Below the pieces are notes generated by a model. It was given only the letters and a program-made list of their open reading frames with translations, searched no databases and was not told where the DNA came from. A stretch of DNA of 64,000 nt from Thermotogota bacterium (GTDB taxonomy: Bacteria > Thermotogota > Thermotogae > Thermotogales > Fervidobacteriaceae). The DNA lies in assembly GCA_030550315.1 (NCBI GenBank), contig JAUQPP010000002.1, positions 1 to 64,000 on the forward strand. Reading direction: 5' to 3'. Position numbers and translations under genes: made by a program. Positions 37,528-50,110 of this stretch are shown here, piece after piece. The stretch's first letter is position 1; each line of letters starts with the position of its first letter.

Positions 37528-38580
37528 GTGAAGCTCAAAACGATGACCATGGAGTGGACAGGTGACTCGTTGATTCTTGTTGATCAAAGGAGGTTACCAT
37601 TCGAAGAGGTTTACGTAACCTGTGCAGACTACCGGTCTGTAGCACTGGCAATTAAGGAAATGGTGGTGCGTGGTGCCCCTGCCATAGGTGCTACCGCAGC
37701 TTTTGGTTATGTGCTTGGGGCACGGGAGTTGATGAAGAAGAATTACAACTACGAACAAGTGGTGAATCACATGAAGAACGTAAAGGAAGTGCTTGCACGA
37801 ACCAGACCCACTGCAGTAAATCTTTTCTGGGCACTCAACAGGATGGAAAAAAGACTTGTGGAGCATGGTAGATACGAGGGATTACTGCGCGCACTTGAAG
37901 AAGAAGCGATAAATATCGCGCGCGAGGATATTGAAGTGAACAAGGCTATAGGTAGGTACGGTGCGGAACTTTTACAAGATGGTTTTGCGGTGCTCACGCA
38001 TTGTAATGCTGGTGCACTTGCTACTGTTGACTACGGTACTGCGCTGGGCGTGCTCAGGGCGGCAAAAGAACAGGGCAAAAGGATAAAAGTTTACGTTGAT
38101 GAGACACGCCCATACCTGCAAGGTGCGAGATTAACAGCGTGGGAGTTAATGAAGGATGGTTTTGATGTCACACTCATAACCGATAACATGGCTGGTTGGG
38201 TGATGAAGCAAGGTAAGATCAACGCGGTCATTGTTGGTGCGGATCGTATAGCCGCTAATGGTGACGTTGCAAACAAGATCGGTACCTACATGGTTGCGGT
38301 TCTTGCTAACAGACACGGAATACCGTTTTACGTTGCAGCTCCCACGAGTACACTGGACCTAAGTGTTAAAAGCGGTGCGGATATTCCCATCGAAGAACGT
38401 TCCCACGAGGAGGTTACAAATTGCGGTGGTAAGCGTGTTGCACCAAACGGAGTGAATGTATATAATCCTGCGTTCGACGTAACAGATCACGAGCTTGTAA
38501 CAGCAATTATTACGGAGAAGGGGATTGTCTATCCTCCATACGAGGAGAACCTCAGAAAAATCGTGGAACAAGGAGAGTGA
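37528..38580 (+). CDS. mtnA: S-methyl-5-thioribose-1-phosphate isomerase (GTG start)
   Basis: [58 protein letters not shown]...[28 protein letters not shown] before GTG 37528. Confidence 0.93.
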   Translation: MKLKTMTMEWTGDSLILVDQRRLPFEEVYVTCADYRSVALAIKEMVVRGAPAIGATAAFGYVLGARELMKKNYNYEQVVNHMKNVKEVLARTRPTAVNLFWALNRMEKRLVEHGRYEGLLRALEEEAINIAREDIEVNKAIGRYGAELLQDGFAVLTHCNAGALATVDYGTALGVLRAAKEQGKRIKVYVDETRPYLQGARLTAWELMKDGFDVTLITDNMAGWVMKQGKINAVIVGADRIAANGDVANKIGTYMVAVLANRHGIPFYVAAPTSTLDLSVKSGADIPIEERSHEEVTNCGGKRVAPNGVNVYNPAFDVTDHELVTAIITEKGIVYPPYEENLRKIVEQGE

Positions 38581-39858
<1,278 letters not shown>

Positions 39859-39894
39859 TTTCGTTCAGATAAATTTTGCGAGGTTCGAAATCCG

Positions 39895-41769
39895 ATGAGA
39901 GAGCAAGAGTTAATTGAAAAGATAAGAAAAATGAACTACGCTCAACTTGAGGAGTTTGCCAGAGAGGTTAGGCGTTACATAATTTCCGTTGTTTCGAAGA
40001 ATGGCGGACACCTTGCATCCAACCTTGGAACAGTTGAACTTACGCTCGCATTGTACAGGGTATTCGACCCTTTTGAGGATATCATCATTTGGGATACGGG
40101 GCACCAGACTTACACTCACAAGTTGCTCACTGGACGATGGGACACATTTCCAACGCTGCGCACATTTGGCGGAATATCTGGCTTCACTAATATATTCGAA
40201 TCTCCAACAGACAGGTTTGGTGCTGGTCATGTGGGGACCTCTATAGCAGCGGCGCTTGGTGTGGAAAAAGCTTTGAATTTACAGGGCGTAAAGAAAAACA
40301 TTGTGGTTGTTATTGGCGACGGAGCACTCACGAGTGGTGAAGCACTCGAAGCACTGAATCAGATAAAATCACAGAACTCTAAGATAAAGATTATTGTCAA
40401 CAGCAACGGGATGAGCATCTCCAAAAATGTTGGAGGGTTAGCACTTTTACTTGAAAACCTCCGAACAAGTCGTGTTTACAACAAATTAAAAGAGCTCGTC
40501 AAAAAAGGTCTCAACGACGCAGCCGAACTTGAGCTTAAGAAGATACGCGAGGCACTTAAAGTAGCGCTTGTGGGTGAAGACTTTTTCGAGTCACTTGGTC
40601 TGAAGCACTTTGGACCCATAGATGGACATGACATACACGACTTAGAACAAGCATTGAAGGGCATAAAGGACTATCCGTATCCCACAGTACTCACAGTTTT
40701 CACAGTCAAAGGAAAAGGTTACCAATTCTCAGAAGGCAATCCGACCAAGTTTCACGGAGTTGACAAGTTCGATCCAGATTCTGGGACTTTCGAAAAACCT
40801 GACGGAGCGGTATCTTATAGCGAGGTATTTGGTAACGCGCTTGTTCATATTGCAAGAAGGGATTCACGAGTCGTGGCTCTGACGGCTGCTATGCCGGATG
40901 GTACAGGACTTAGCGCGTTTGCGAGTGCCTTTCCAGAAAGGTTTGTTGATTTAGGTATCACGGAACAGTCCGTAGTCACGTATGCCGGTGCACTTGCGTT
41001 ATATGGCATGAAGCCTGTGGTGGCCATCTATTCCACGTTTCTGCAAAGGGCGTACGACCAAATCATACACGATGTAGCACTTCAGCGCTTGAAAGTAGTA
41101 TTTGCAATTGATCGTGCCGGGCTTGTGGGAGCCGATGGACCAACACACCACGGTGTTTTCGATATTGCATTCTTAAGACCTGTTCCGAATATACAAATCT
41201 TAACTCCACTTGATGCTAAAGATTTAGTGAATATGCTTGCTTTCATATTAGAAAACTTTGAAAAACTAAACGGACCGGTTGCCATAAGGTATCCAAGGGA
41301 TGTTGAGTTTGCCAAACTTGAAGAGATATGTGGTAAAATAGAACCAGTTGAACCGTACAGCTGGAAATTGAAGATTTCGGGTAAGAATGTAGCTTTGCTA
41401 AGTGTAGGCACGTTAACACGGCTATATGAAGAAGTGTGTCAAAGAAATGACTGGACCCTAGTTGGAGTGAGGAGCGTAAAGCCTTTGGATATCGTGATGC
41501 TGAAAGACGTTATTGAAAATCATGATGTTGTTGTAACTATTGAAGAAGGAACACTAAATGGAGGGTTTGCGGAAGCAGTGAATTCTTTCATTATGAGCAA
41601 TTTATTCGCAGACAAAGTCAAGATAATTAACATAGGCATAAAAGATCAATTTGTACCTCACGGTTCGCGAGAAGAACTCTTAAGATACACAGGTTTAGAC
41701 CCGGCCACCGTCGAGAAACGAGTGACGGAGTTTTTCCAAGTAAATGGCATAGTTGCAAGAAAGGGGTGA
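39895..41769 (+). CDS. dxs: 1-deoxy-D-xylulose-5-phosphate synthase
   Basis: GGHLASNLGTVELTLALYRVFDPFEDIIIWDTGHQTYTHKLLTGR...VVIGDGALTSGEALEALN. Confidence 0.96.
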   Translation: MREQELIEKIRKMNYAQLEEFAREVRRYIISVVSKNGGHLASNLGTVELTLALYRVFDPFEDIIIWDTGHQTYTHKLLTGRWDTFPTLRTFGGISGFTNIFESPTDRFGAGHVGTSIAAALGVEKALNLQGVKKNIVVVIGDGALTSGEALEALNQIKSQNSKIKIIVNSNGMSISKNVGGLALLLENLRTSRVYNKLKELVKKGLNDAAELELKKIREALKVALVGEDFFESLGLKHFGPIDGHDIHDLEQALKGIKDYPYPTVLTVFTVKGKGYQFSEGNPTKFHGVDKFDPDSGTFEKPDGAVSYSEVFGNALVHIARRDSRVVALTAAMPDGTGLSAFASAFPERFVDLGITEQSVVTYAGALALYGMKPVVAIYSTFLQRAYDQIIHDVALQRLKVVFAIDRAGLVGADGPTHHGVFDIAFLRPVPNIQILTPLDAKDLVNMLAFILENFEKLNGPVAIRYPRDVEFAKLEEICGKIEPVEPYSWKLKISGKNVALLSVGTLTRLYEEVCQRNDWTLVGVRSVKPLDIVMLKDVIENHDVVVTIEEGTLNGGFAEAVNSFIMSNLFADKVKIINIGIKDQFVPHGSREELLRYTGLDPATVEKRVTEFFQVNGIVARKG

Positions 41770-41773
41770 AATC

Positions 41774-42103
41774 GTGAAATTCCAGACGGAGTACGGTGAA
41801 ATCGAAATTACAGTAAACGCTATCAGGAAGCTTGTCTACCTTGCCGTTCTTGAAACTTACGGACCGATAAGTATCGGTACCGATAGTTGGTTTACACGCT
41901 GGTTTTCCTCCGAGGAGGGAAAGATCAAAGTTGAGGAGGATGATTACGGACACATCACAGTAGATATTTTCGTAGAAGTTGAGTACGGAACAAAGGTTAC
42001 GGAAGTTGCAAGAAATATTGAGGAAAACGTGCTACACAAACTTCGTACCTACGCTAACATTGAGAACGTAGATGTGAATGTCCACATAATCGGTGTTAAA
42101 TGA
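41774..42103 (+). CDS. Asp23/Gls24 family protein (GTG start)
   Basis: VKFQTEYGEIEITVNAIRKLVYLAVLETYGP...GHITVDIFVEVEYGTKVTEVARNIEENVLHKL; upstream of FakA-like gene. Confidence 0.88.
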   Translation: MKFQTEYGEIEITVNAIRKLVYLAVLETYGPISIGTDSWFTRWFSSEEGKIKVEEDDYGHITVDIFVEVEYGTKVTEVARNIEENVLHKLRTYANIENVDVNVHIIGVK

Positions 42104-42117
42104 AATGAGGTGATACT

Positions 42118-43737
42118 TTGCTCACCGCAATAAATGGCAAAGAACTCAGAGGTATCTTCATGAAAGGTACCGAAAATTTGCTTATGCACAGAGATGAAAT
42201 AAACGCTTTGAATGTTTTTCCTGTACCCGATGGCGACACTGGTTCCAACATGAGTTCGACCATGCTCGAAGCATGTAAGTACCTTGAGAATTTAACTGAC
42301 ACCAAATTGAAAAGTGTTTTAGATGCCATAAAGAAAGGAACTTTGATGGGAGCGCGTGGGAATTCAGGTGTAATTCTATCACAGATATTCCGTGGCTTTT
42401 GCGAGGCACTCGAGAAGAAGAACAAACTTACTGTTCCGGATTTTGTGAGAGCCATCAAAAACGCAAAAGAAGTGGCTTATAAAGCGGTTCTGAGACCTGT
42501 TGAGGGAACAATCCTGACGGTTGTTCGGGTCCTAGAGGAACGTTCAAAGGAACTTTCAAGTCTGGAAAGCTTTGAGGAGCTCTTCCAGCGCATGGAAGAA
42601 ATCTCGTATGAAGCGGTGAAGATCACTCCGATGCTCCTCCCAAAGTTGCGTGAAGCCAACGTTGTGGATGCGGGTGCAAAAGGATTGTATTACATAATCC
42701 AAGGTTTCAGGTTATACGTCCAAGGTGATACGAACATAAACCTCGAAGGGGTTGAGACGAAACCAGCCGAGGAAATAACAATCGCACCAGAGGAACTGAA
42801 GTTCCAGTATTGTACAGAGCTAATTGTACGCGCTAAGAGAAGAATACCTGAAAATGACAAAATAAAACTGGAAGCGTTTCTGAACGAAATTGGTGACTCT
42901 GTAGTATTCTTCATTCAGGATGATGTTGTTAAGTTACATGTGCACACGAATAATCCTGGGAATGTTATTGAGAAGTTCCTGGAGTACGGTGAGCTCTTGA
43001 AGGTTAAGATCGACAATATGAAAGAACAACACGAACATGTTGTGAGTGAACGGTACGAAAAGAAACGTGAAAGGAAAAAAGTGGCTTACGTTGCCGTTTC
43101 ACCAGGCGAGGGTATCTCAAGGGTGTTGCTCGATCTTGGGATAGACGAAATCGTTTCCGGTGGTCAATCGATGAACCCCAGCATGGCTGACATCTTGGAT
43201 GCTATTAGACGGGCGAATGCTGAACATGTGATCATATTCCCAAACAACCCGAACATAATCCTCACTGCCGAACAAGCTGCGAAAGTAGCCGAGAGCGAGG
43301 GGATAAACGTTCATGTAGTCAAAACAACGAACGTTCAGGAAAGTATTGCCGCGATGATCTACAAGTCGGGAGAAGAGGTTGAAGAAATTCTCGAAAGTAT
43401 TAAGCAAGTAATACCCAACGTGATTTCTTTGTCCATAACGATTGCGGTGCGCGATTCAAAGTATGCTGGAGAACGTATAAAAAAAGACGAATATCTCGGA
43501 TTCATCGGTAGAGATCTGGTGGCTCACCATCGGAATCTTGCGAACGTGCTTGATAAGCTTTACGAAAAATGTAATCTAGGTGAAAAGGAAATTCTCACAA
43601 TTTTCGTTGGCTCGGAAGCAACGCCAATAGAACAGGCGATTGTGGAAAAGTACACGAAAAAGAAGTATCCTAGCATTCAGCTGGAGTTCATCGATGGTGG
43701 GCAACCTCACTATCCTTTTCTTATGTTGGTTGAATGA
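42118..43737 (+). CDS. DAK2 domain (FakA/YloV-like) fatty acid kinase-type protein
   Basis: NALNVFPVPDGDTGSNMSSTMLEA...GARGNSGVILSQIFRGF; Asp23-DAK2 synteny. Confidence 0.92.
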   Translation: MLTAINGKELRGIFMKGTENLLMHRDEINALNVFPVPDGDTGSNMSSTMLEACKYLENLTDTKLKSVLDAIKKGTLMGARGNSGVILSQIFRGFCEALEKKNKLTVPDFVRAIKNAKEVAYKAVLRPVEGTILTVVRVLEERSKELSSLESFEELFQRMEEISYEAVKITPMLLPKLREANVVDAGAKGLYYIIQGFRLYVQGDTNINLEGVETKPAEEITIAPEELKFQYCTELIVRAKRRIPENDKIKLEAFLNEIGDSVVFFIQDDVVKLHVHTNNPGNVIEKFLEYGELLKVKIDNMKEQHEHVVSERYEKKRERKKVAYVAVSPGEGISRVLLDLGIDEIVSGGQSMNPSMADILDAIRRANAEHVIIFPNNPNIILTAEQAAKVAESEGINVHVVKTTNVQESIAAMIYKSGEEVEEILESIKQVIPNVISLSITIAVRDSKYAGERIKKDEYLGFIGRDLVAHHRNLANVLDKLYEKCNLGEKEILTIFVGSEATPIEQAIVEKYTKKKYPSIQLEFIDGGQPHYPFLMLVE

Positions 43738-43759
43738 TTCTGTTGCGGGGCTGAAAAAG

Positions 43760-44188
43760 ATGCGAGAAATAATGACTGTAGCTAAAATCGACGAAAATTA
43801 CGTTTATCTGAAGCCGGCATTTAATGAAAGCACGTGTGGAACTTGTGCAATATCAGGTAGTTGTTCGCTGAAAACGACAAAAGGTGAACTTAAAATTCGA
43901 AAATCCGCAGTTGAAGTTTCTCTTGTACCTGGTGACAGTGTTTTAGTGGATCTTAGATACAATCAAGCCATAATATCTTTCATTGTTTACGGTTTACCAC
44001 TCTGCGGTTTTGTGATGGGTATTTTGTTGGGATACATATTAGGTTTCAGCGACCCAATTTCGCTTTTGCTGGGAGTTGGAGGATTGGTTATTGGATTCCT
44101 TGAAACAAAGGTAATTGACAAAAGGTACGAAATAAAAATAATCGAAAAGTTGCCGCACGCCGTACATTACAACACGAACCTTCCATAA
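43760..44188 (+). CDS. RseC/MucC-like SoxR-reducing system protein
   Basis: CGTCAISGSCSLKTT cysteine motif and two TM segments; start trimmed from 43640. Confidence 0.75.
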   Translation: MREIMTVAKIDENYVYLKPAFNESTCGTCAISGSCSLKTTKGELKIRKSAVEVSLVPGDSVLVDLRYNQAIISFIVYGLPLCGFVMGILLGYILGFSDPISLLLGVGGLVIGFLETKVIDKRYEIKIIEKLPHAVHYNTNLP

Positions 44189-44234
44189 GGATAAAGGATA
44201 TTTAATCTTGGCTTACATGTGAGGAGTTGAGGAA

Positions 44235-44993
44235 ATGTTATACTCTTTCAAACGTGGTGAGCCAACCTACGGATATGTTGTGCTCGTTCACGGATTGGGT
44301 GAACATACAGGACGTTACGAGGCACTTATTGAAGAAATAATTTCGAAAGGATTGGCTGTGATAGGTTTTGACCTTCCCGGTCACGGTCAAAGTGGCGGCA
44401 GGCGCGGGGATACTTCGATTGAAGAGGCGATAAATATCATCGACGAACTGACAAAAAACATCGAGAAATTTCGCCTTTTCGGACACAGCCTTGGAGGATT
44501 GATTGCAATAAGGTACACAGAAGAAAGACCTCAACGCGTGGAGAAGCTCGTAGTTTCATCTCCAGCTTTACTTGTTAGACCAACCACTTCCCAGCGCGTA
44601 TTACTTGCTTTACTGTCGAAAATCGCACCGTTTGTAACTGTCGATAATGGTATAGACCCAAGTAAGCTTTCGAGGAGTAGAGAAGCTGTTGAAAGGTATC
44701 TTTCTGATCCTCTTGTGCACGATAGAATTTCAGTAAGACTCGGTGAAAGCTTGCTGCGAAACATTAAAAAGGCACATGAAGAAACTGACAAAATCGTCTG
44801 TCCTATAAGTCTTTTTGTTGGTACCGCTGACTCGATTACACCCCCTGAAGGGGCAAGGACGTTTTACGAGCGGTTGAAGAACCCGAGAAAAAAGATACTG
44901 GAGTTTCCAGATGGGTACCACGAACTTTTCGAAGATCCTCAGCACGCATCTTCGTTCAGGGTTGCTCTTACAAAGGAACTTCTTGAGATTTAG
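44235..44993 (+). CDS. Alpha/beta hydrolase (monoacylglycerol lipase-like)
   Basis: VLVHGLGEHTGRYEALIEEIISKGLAVIGFDLPGHGQSGGRRG; GHSLGG nucleophile elbow. Confidence 0.92.
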   Translation: MLYSFKRGEPTYGYVVLVHGLGEHTGRYEALIEEIISKGLAVIGFDLPGHGQSGGRRGDTSIEEAINIIDELTKNIEKFRLFGHSLGGLIAIRYTEERPQRVEKLVVSSPALLVRPTTSQRVLLALLSKIAPFVTVDNGIDPSKLSRSREAVERYLSDPLVHDRISVRLGESLLRNIKKAHEETDKIVCPISLFVGTADSITPPEGARTFYERLKNPRKKILEFPDGYHELFEDPQHASSFRVALTKELLEI

Positions 44994-45045
44994 AAGAGTA
45001 GAGATGCCCATCTCGTAGTTGAAGGTACAAAGGAGAGGTGTTTCC

Positions 45046-45465
45046 ATGTTATTCTCCACAAAATTGGGTGAGCTTGAACTTCAGGAGAACGAGATAATAA
45101 CGTTTCCAAACGGAATTCCTGGTTTCGAGCATCTCAAAAGATTTTCTGTGATTTCCCTTACTGAGACAAATCCGATATGCTGGCTTGTGAGTTTAGAAGA
45201 TGACTCTGTGGCACTTCCCATAATAGACCCGTGGTTGGTAGTTGAGGACTACGAAGTCAATCTTTCAGAAGAAGATGTTGAAGTTCTGGGTGTGGAGGAC
45301 CCTTCAGATCTGGTCGTCTGGGCTGTGGTAACGATTCCGCCAGGTTCACCAGAGCAAGCAACAGTGAACCTTAAAGCACCGGTGGTGGTGAACCTAAGGA
45401 ACGGTACCGGACTGCAAGTAATATTGGACAAGTACGAGCTTAGATATCCGATAAAGCGTTCGTAA
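45046..45465 (+). CDS. fliW: Flagellar assembly factor FliW
   Basis: [31 protein letters not shown]; followed by csrA. Confidence 0.95.
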   Translation: MLFSTKLGELELQENEIITFPNGIPGFEHLKRFSVISLTETNPICWLVSLEDDSVALPIIDPWLVVEDYEVNLSEEDVEVLGVEDPSDLVVWAVVTIPPGSPEQATVNLKAPVVVNLRNGTGLQVILDKYELRYPIKRS

Positions 45466-45503
45466 TTATTCGTGAATTTTCAATCTCGGAAAGTGGTGAT
45501 AAA

Positions 45504-45728
45504 ATGCTTGTTTTGTCAAGGAAAATAGGGGAGAGAATCATAATCGGCGATAACATCGAGATCAAAATACTGAAAATTGAAGGTGCTTCCGTGAAGATCG
45601 GTATTGTTGCTCCTGCCGAAGTGAAGATTTACCGCGAAGAAGTTTACAAAAAAGTAGCCGAACAAAATAAAAGTTCTGCGTTGGTTGACACAGGCCAGGT
45701 TTCGGAAATCTTGAGGCATGTAAAATGA
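45504..45728 (+). CDS. csrA: Carbon storage regulator CsrA
   Basis: [51 protein letters not shown]. Confidence 0.97.
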   Translation: MLVLSRKIGERIIIGDNIEIKILKIEGASVKIGIVAPAEVKIYREEVYKKVAEQNKSSALVDTGQVSEILRHVK

Positions 45729-45747
45729 GATTCGGAGGTGAGCGAGC

Positions 45748-46035
45748 TTGATAAAGATAGACGATAAGCTTGTAGAACATCTATGTAGGCTTTCAAAATT
45801 GAGTATCTCTGACAGGGATAGACTAAAAGCTGATCTGCAAAAGATAATTGATTATTTTGATATACTCAACGAGATTGATACATCAAGCTTTGAACCAATG
45901 TACACTCCGGTTGAAGATGCAGTTTGTTTAAGGGATGCACGTGTTCCTGAACCTGGTGAAGAGGTGGATGATATTGTTCAGAATTTTCCCGAAAAACAGG
46001 GACGACTTATCAAAATCCCAGGAATCTACGGTTGA
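45748..46035 (+). CDS. gatC: Asp-tRNA(Asn)/Glu-tRNA(Gln) amidotransferase subunit C
   Basis: IDDKLVEHLCRLSKLSISDRDRLKADLQKIIDYFDILNEIDTSSFEPMYTP. Confidence 0.9.
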   Translation: MIKIDDKLVEHLCRLSKLSISDRDRLKADLQKIIDYFDILNEIDTSSFEPMYTPVEDAVCLRDARVPEPGEEVDDIVQNFPEKQGRLIKIPGIYG

Positions 46036-46435
46036 TTTTGATTTAAATTTAGAATTCTTGATCAGAGCCTACACGGTTCCCAAATTCGATCGGAGCTTGC
46101 AAAAGCTCAGTTGGAAAGAAGCTGAAAACTTAGCAGCGGAGTACTTAGAATCGCGAGGGTACAAAGTCGTTGATAGGAACGTGAAAACACCGTTTGGGGA
46201 AATTGACATTGTGGCTGTTAAGAGAGGACATTATATCTTTGCCGAAGTAAAATCTGGTTACTCAAATCGCGTAAAACCTTCTGAACGTGTGGACCGTAAG
46301 AAGTACGAGAAGATGCTTAATGCTGTTGAGTACTACCTTTCGAAAAAGAAATTCCGTTCAGTAAGAATAGACGTCATAGAAATAACAAAAGACGGTATTA
46401 GACACTACGAAAACGTTGGGTGGGAGTATTCATGA
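45935..46435 (+). CDS. YraN family (UPF0102) endonuclease-like protein; start uncertain and probably downstream of 45935
   Basis: [47 protein letters not shown]. Confidence 0.85.
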   Translation: MHVFLNLVKRWMILFRIFPKNRDDLSKSQESTVDFDLNLEFLIRAYTVPKFDRSLQKLSWKEAENLAAEYLESRGYKVVDRNVKTPFGEIDIVAVKRGHYIFAEVKSGYSNRVKPSERVDRKKYEKMLNAVEYYLSKKKFRSVRIDVIEITKDGIRHYENVGWEYS

Positions 46436-46878
46436 AGTTGATAGCGACCAACAAGAAAGCTTACACGGATTACACTATAGTTGAGACGTACGAAGCTGGT
46501 ATCGTACTTGTTGGTACGGAAGTGAAATCCTTAAGAGAGCATGGTGCCAGTTTCAAGGATTCTTTTTGTCGTATCAAGGATGGTGAGATATTTCTTCTTA
46601 ATCTCCACATTCCTCCGTACAAGTTCGGCAATATCTACAATCACGACCCAGAAAGACCTCGAAAGTTACTGCTTCATCGAAAGGAGATTGACAGGTTGTG
46701 GGGTAAGGTCAGGCAGGAGGGGTATACTATCATCCCCACGAAAATCTACTTTAACGATAGAGGAATAGTCAAAGTCGAGATAGCAGTAGCACGTGGTAAA
46801 AAAGCTTACGATAAACGCGAGGAGATAAGAAAACGTGAGGTTGAAAGGAAAATTAGGGAACATTTGAAATACAGATAA
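46432..46878 (+). CDS. smpB: SsrA-binding protein SmpB
   Basis: [63 protein letters not shown]. Confidence 0.97.
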   Translation: MKLIATNKKAYTDYTIVETYEAGIVLVGTEVKSLREHGASFKDSFCRIKDGEIFLLNLHIPPYKFGNIYNHDPERPRKLLLHRKEIDRLWGKVRQEGYTIIPTKIYFNDRGIVKVEIAVARGKKAYDKREEIRKREVERKIREHLKYR

Positions 46879-46911
46879 AAACTGTATCGGAGTGTGAATG
46901 GAGGTTTGAAT

Positions 46912-47649
46912 ATGAATCTGAGGGAAGCAATCGAAGAAAAACTAAAGCAACTTAAGAGTAATTACAAACCTCAAGAGGTCGAAATCAATACTGAACAGTT
47001 GAGCTTGAATACCTTTATCGAACACACGAATCTAAAGCCAACGGCAACAACTGAAGAGATAGAAAAACTTTGCGAAGAAGCAAAACTATTTGGTTTCAGG
47101 GGTGTGTGTGTCAATCCTACCTTTGTACCATTGGTCGCGGAAAAACTTAGGAACACAGGAATCCTCGTTGTCACCGTTATTGGTTTTCCACTTGGAGCAA
47201 CTGGAACACCGGTTAAAGCGTTCGAAGCAAATTGGGTTGTTCAAAATGGGGCACAGGAAGTAGATATGGTTATTAACATTGGTAAGCTTAAAGAGGGTGA
47301 TTACCAATACGTTTATGATGATATTCGGGCCGTTGTAGAAGCATCCAAGGTTCCTGTGAAGGTGATTATAGAAACATGCTATTTAACTAACGAGGAAAAA
47401 GTTGCCGCTTGTGTAATCTCAAAACTTGCGGGAGCAAAATTTGTAAAGACATCAACTGGTTTTGGAACGGGTGGTGCGAAGTTTGAAGATGTTCAGCTTA
47501 TGAGGTGGGCAGTCGATGGTGAGATCGAGGTAAAGGCTTCTGGAGGTATTCGTACATACGAAGATGCCATCAAAATGCTCAAAGCCGGAGCAACACGTAT
47601 TGGAACGAGCTCTGGAGTTGCCATTTGCTCAACACCGTTGAACGGTTGA
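46912..47649 (+). CDS. deoC: Deoxyribose-phosphate aldolase
   Basis: FIEHTNLKPTATTEEIEKLCEEAKLFGFRGVCVNP...VDMVINIGKLKEGDY...KFVKTSTGFGTGGA. Confidence 0.96.
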   Translation: MNLREAIEEKLKQLKSNYKPQEVEINTEQLSLNTFIEHTNLKPTATTEEIEKLCEEAKLFGFRGVCVNPTFVPLVAEKLRNTGILVVTVIGFPLGATGTPVKAFEANWVVQNGAQEVDMVINIGKLKEGDYQYVYDDIRAVVEASKVPVKVIIETCYLTNEEKVAACVISKLAGAKFVKTSTGFGTGGAKFEDVQLMRWAVDGEIEVKASGGIRTYEDAIKMLKAGATRIGTSSGVAICSTPLNG

Positions 47650-47682
47650 GCGTGAAATTGAAGTCCCGAGGGGGTTGACAGT

Positions 47683-48795
47683 ATGAAAGTTCTGGGGCTG
47701 ATTTTAGCGGGGGGGCGCAGTGAAGCTTTGGGAAAATTGGTTCACAAACGTGCAAGCGCAGCATTGCCAGTGTTTGGAAAATATCGTGCAATAGATTTCA
47801 CACTTAGCAACATGGTTAATTCGGGTATTTATAAAGTTGGTGTACTTACGCAGTACAATCCCCGTAGCTTGATGGACCACCTTGGTTCAGGTAAGGAATG
47901 GGATCTGGACCGTAAACATGGTGGCCTTTACATACTTCAACCTTATCTTGGGATGACTGGCGAATATTGGTACCGTGGAACGGCGGATGCAATTTTTCAA
48001 AATACCACAATGCTTAGACGCGGGGACGAGGACTATGTTTTGATAGGCTCAGGCGACCACATTTACAAGATGATATACAACGAGCTGTTCAGCTATCATT
48101 TCGAAAAGGGAGCTGATGTGACTTTAGTCGTAAAGGAGCTCGATGATACGTACGATATCAAACAGTACGGTGTAGTTGTTACAGATGTGGATGGAAGGAT
48201 TTTGGAATTCCACGAAAAAGTTGAAAATCCACCGACTCGCAAAGCGTTCCTTGGAGTTTACTTTATAAATAAATATCTGCTTCTGGACCTCTTATACGAC
48301 ACGGTTCCATCCGGGAAATACGATTTGCTTTTAGATGTCATCGTTCCGAACCTAAGCAGGCTCCGCGTGTATGCATACGAGTTCAACGGTTATTGGCGGA
48401 ACGTGAAAAAGGGAATCTTAGAGTATTACAGAATCAACATGGACGTGCTGAAACGCGAAGTACGGGAGGAGTTATTTCTTAAGAACGGTAAAGTATACAC
48501 CAAACTGAAGGATTATCCTCCAGCAAAATTTACAGGAACGGCAAAGGTTTCCAACTCGCTTGTATCGGATGGTTGTATAGTCTCCGGTATCGTAAAGAAC
48601 TCGGTGCTTTTTAGAGGAGTCGTTGTCAGAGCCGGGGCACTGGTGGAGAATTCTATAGTGATGCAGGATACGGTAATCGAAGAAGGTGCCTACGTGAGGA
48701 ATGCAATAATAGACAAGAACTGTGTTATCCGCGCGGAACAGTCGCTCATAGGAGACTTCGAACCGGTCGTTTTGGAAAAATGGATGGTAGTTTAG
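47683..48795 (+). CDS. glgD: Glucose-1-phosphate adenylyltransferase-like subunit GlgD
   Basis: LILAGGRSEALGKLVHKRASAALPVFGKYRAIDFTLSNMVNSGIYKVGVLTQY; adjacent to glgC. Confidence 0.9.
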   Translation: MKVLGLILAGGRSEALGKLVHKRASAALPVFGKYRAIDFTLSNMVNSGIYKVGVLTQYNPRSLMDHLGSGKEWDLDRKHGGLYILQPYLGMTGEYWYRGTADAIFQNTTMLRRGDEDYVLIGSGDHIYKMIYNELFSYHFEKGADVTLVVKELDDTYDIKQYGVVVTDVDGRILEFHEKVENPPTRKAFLGVYFINKYLLLDLLYDTVPSGKYDLLLDVIVPNLSRLRVYAYEFNGYWRNVKKGILEYYRINMDVLKREVREELFLKNGKVYTKLKDYPPAKFTGTAKVSNSLVSDGCIVSGIVKNSVLFRGVVVRAGALVENSIVMQDTVIEEGAYVRNAIIDKNCVIRAEQSLIGDFEPVVLEKWMVV

Positions 48796-48807
48796 GGGGC
48801 GTTGCGT

Positions 48808-50073
48808 ATGAAAAATGTTGTTGCACTAATTCTTGCCGGAGGGCAAGGAACGAGGCTTGGTGTACTTACTGAGAAGATTCCGAAACCGGCCGTTCAATTC
48901 GGGGGAAAGTACAGGATTATAGATTTCACTTTGAGTAACTGTGTGAACTCCGGAATATACCAAGTCGGTGTACTTGCACAGTATCGTCCACACTTGTTGA
49001 ACAAGCATATCGGGATTGGTAAGCCCTGGGACCTGGACAGAAAAGGTGGAGGGGTTACGATACTACAACCTTATTCAACACTCAAAGAAAGTGTTTGGTA
49101 CAAGGGAACGGCTGATGCTGTTTATCAAAACATCGAATTCATCGATGAGTACAAACCAGAATATATAGTCGTCCTCTCAGGAGATCACATATATTCGATG
49201 GACTACAGTGAATTTGTTTATTACCACATCTCGAAAGGTGCCCTGGCAACGATCGCGTGCATGGAAGTACCAATTACTGAGGCGCACAGGTTTGGCATAA
49301 TGATAACGGATATCGACAACAAAATCATCGAATTCGAAGAAAAGCCAAAAAAGCCGAGGTCAAATCTTGCATCTTTGGGAATCTACGTCTTCAACTGGAA
49401 CTTCATAAAAGAAGTATTAATCGAAGATGCCAAAGATGAATCCAGTGATCACGACTTTGGAAAGAATATTATTCCCAAAATATTGTCAACAGGAAAGGTT
49501 TACGCATTCCCGTTTGAAGGATACTGGAGAGATGTTGGAACAATATTATCATACTGGGAAGCAAACTTAGAGCTGACAAGACCAATTCCTCCGTTTAATT
49601 TGTACGATCCAAACTGGCGAATTTACACGAAATCAGAAGAAATGCAACCGGCTTACATTTCTGAGACCGGTGAAGTTAGGAACTCGATTATAAGCGAGGG
49701 ATGTGAAATTCACGGCTACGTTGATAACAGTGTCATATCCCAGGGGGTTATTATTGGTGAAGGTTCCGTGATACGCAACAGTGTGCTAATGACAAAGGTT
49801 TGTGTAGGAAGCAATGTCGTCATCGAGGATGCGATTATAGCTGATAACTCTGTAATAGGTGACAATTGTAAAATTGGCATCGGTAAATTTGCGGAAAGCA
49901 AGTACGATAAAAAGGTATACGATTCACACATAACCGTTATAGGTATGGACAGCAAGATCGGTGAAAACTGCGAATTTGGAAAAAATGTCGTTGTTGGTAA
50001 CGATGTTGTTGTGCCAGCTGGTACAAAAATTGAGAGTGGAGGATTCTTTTTCTCGGGGGTGAATGAGAAATAA
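48808..50073 (+). CDS. glgC: Glucose-1-phosphate adenylyltransferase GlgC
   Basis: [59 protein letters not shown]. Confidence 0.96.
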   Translation: MKNVVALILAGGQGTRLGVLTEKIPKPAVQFGGKYRIIDFTLSNCVNSGIYQVGVLAQYRPHLLNKHIGIGKPWDLDRKGGGVTILQPYSTLKESVWYKGTADAVYQNIEFIDEYKPEYIVVLSGDHIYSMDYSEFVYYHISKGALATIACMEVPITEAHRFGIMITDIDNKIIEFEEKPKKPRSNLASLGIYVFNWNFIKEVLIEDAKDESSDHDFGKNIIPKILSTGKVYAFPFEGYWRDVGTILSYWEANLELTRPIPPFNLYDPNWRIYTKSEEMQPAYISETGEVRNSIISEGCEIHGYVDNSVISQGVIIGEGSVIRNSVLMTKVCVGSNVVIEDAIIADNSVIGDNCKIGIGKFAESKYDKKVYDSHITVIGMDSKIGENCEFGKNVVVGNDVVVPAGTKIESGGFFFSGVNEK

Positions 50074-50110
50074 AGGAGTCGAAGAACTAAGAGGTTAGGA
50101 GTGATCGTTT

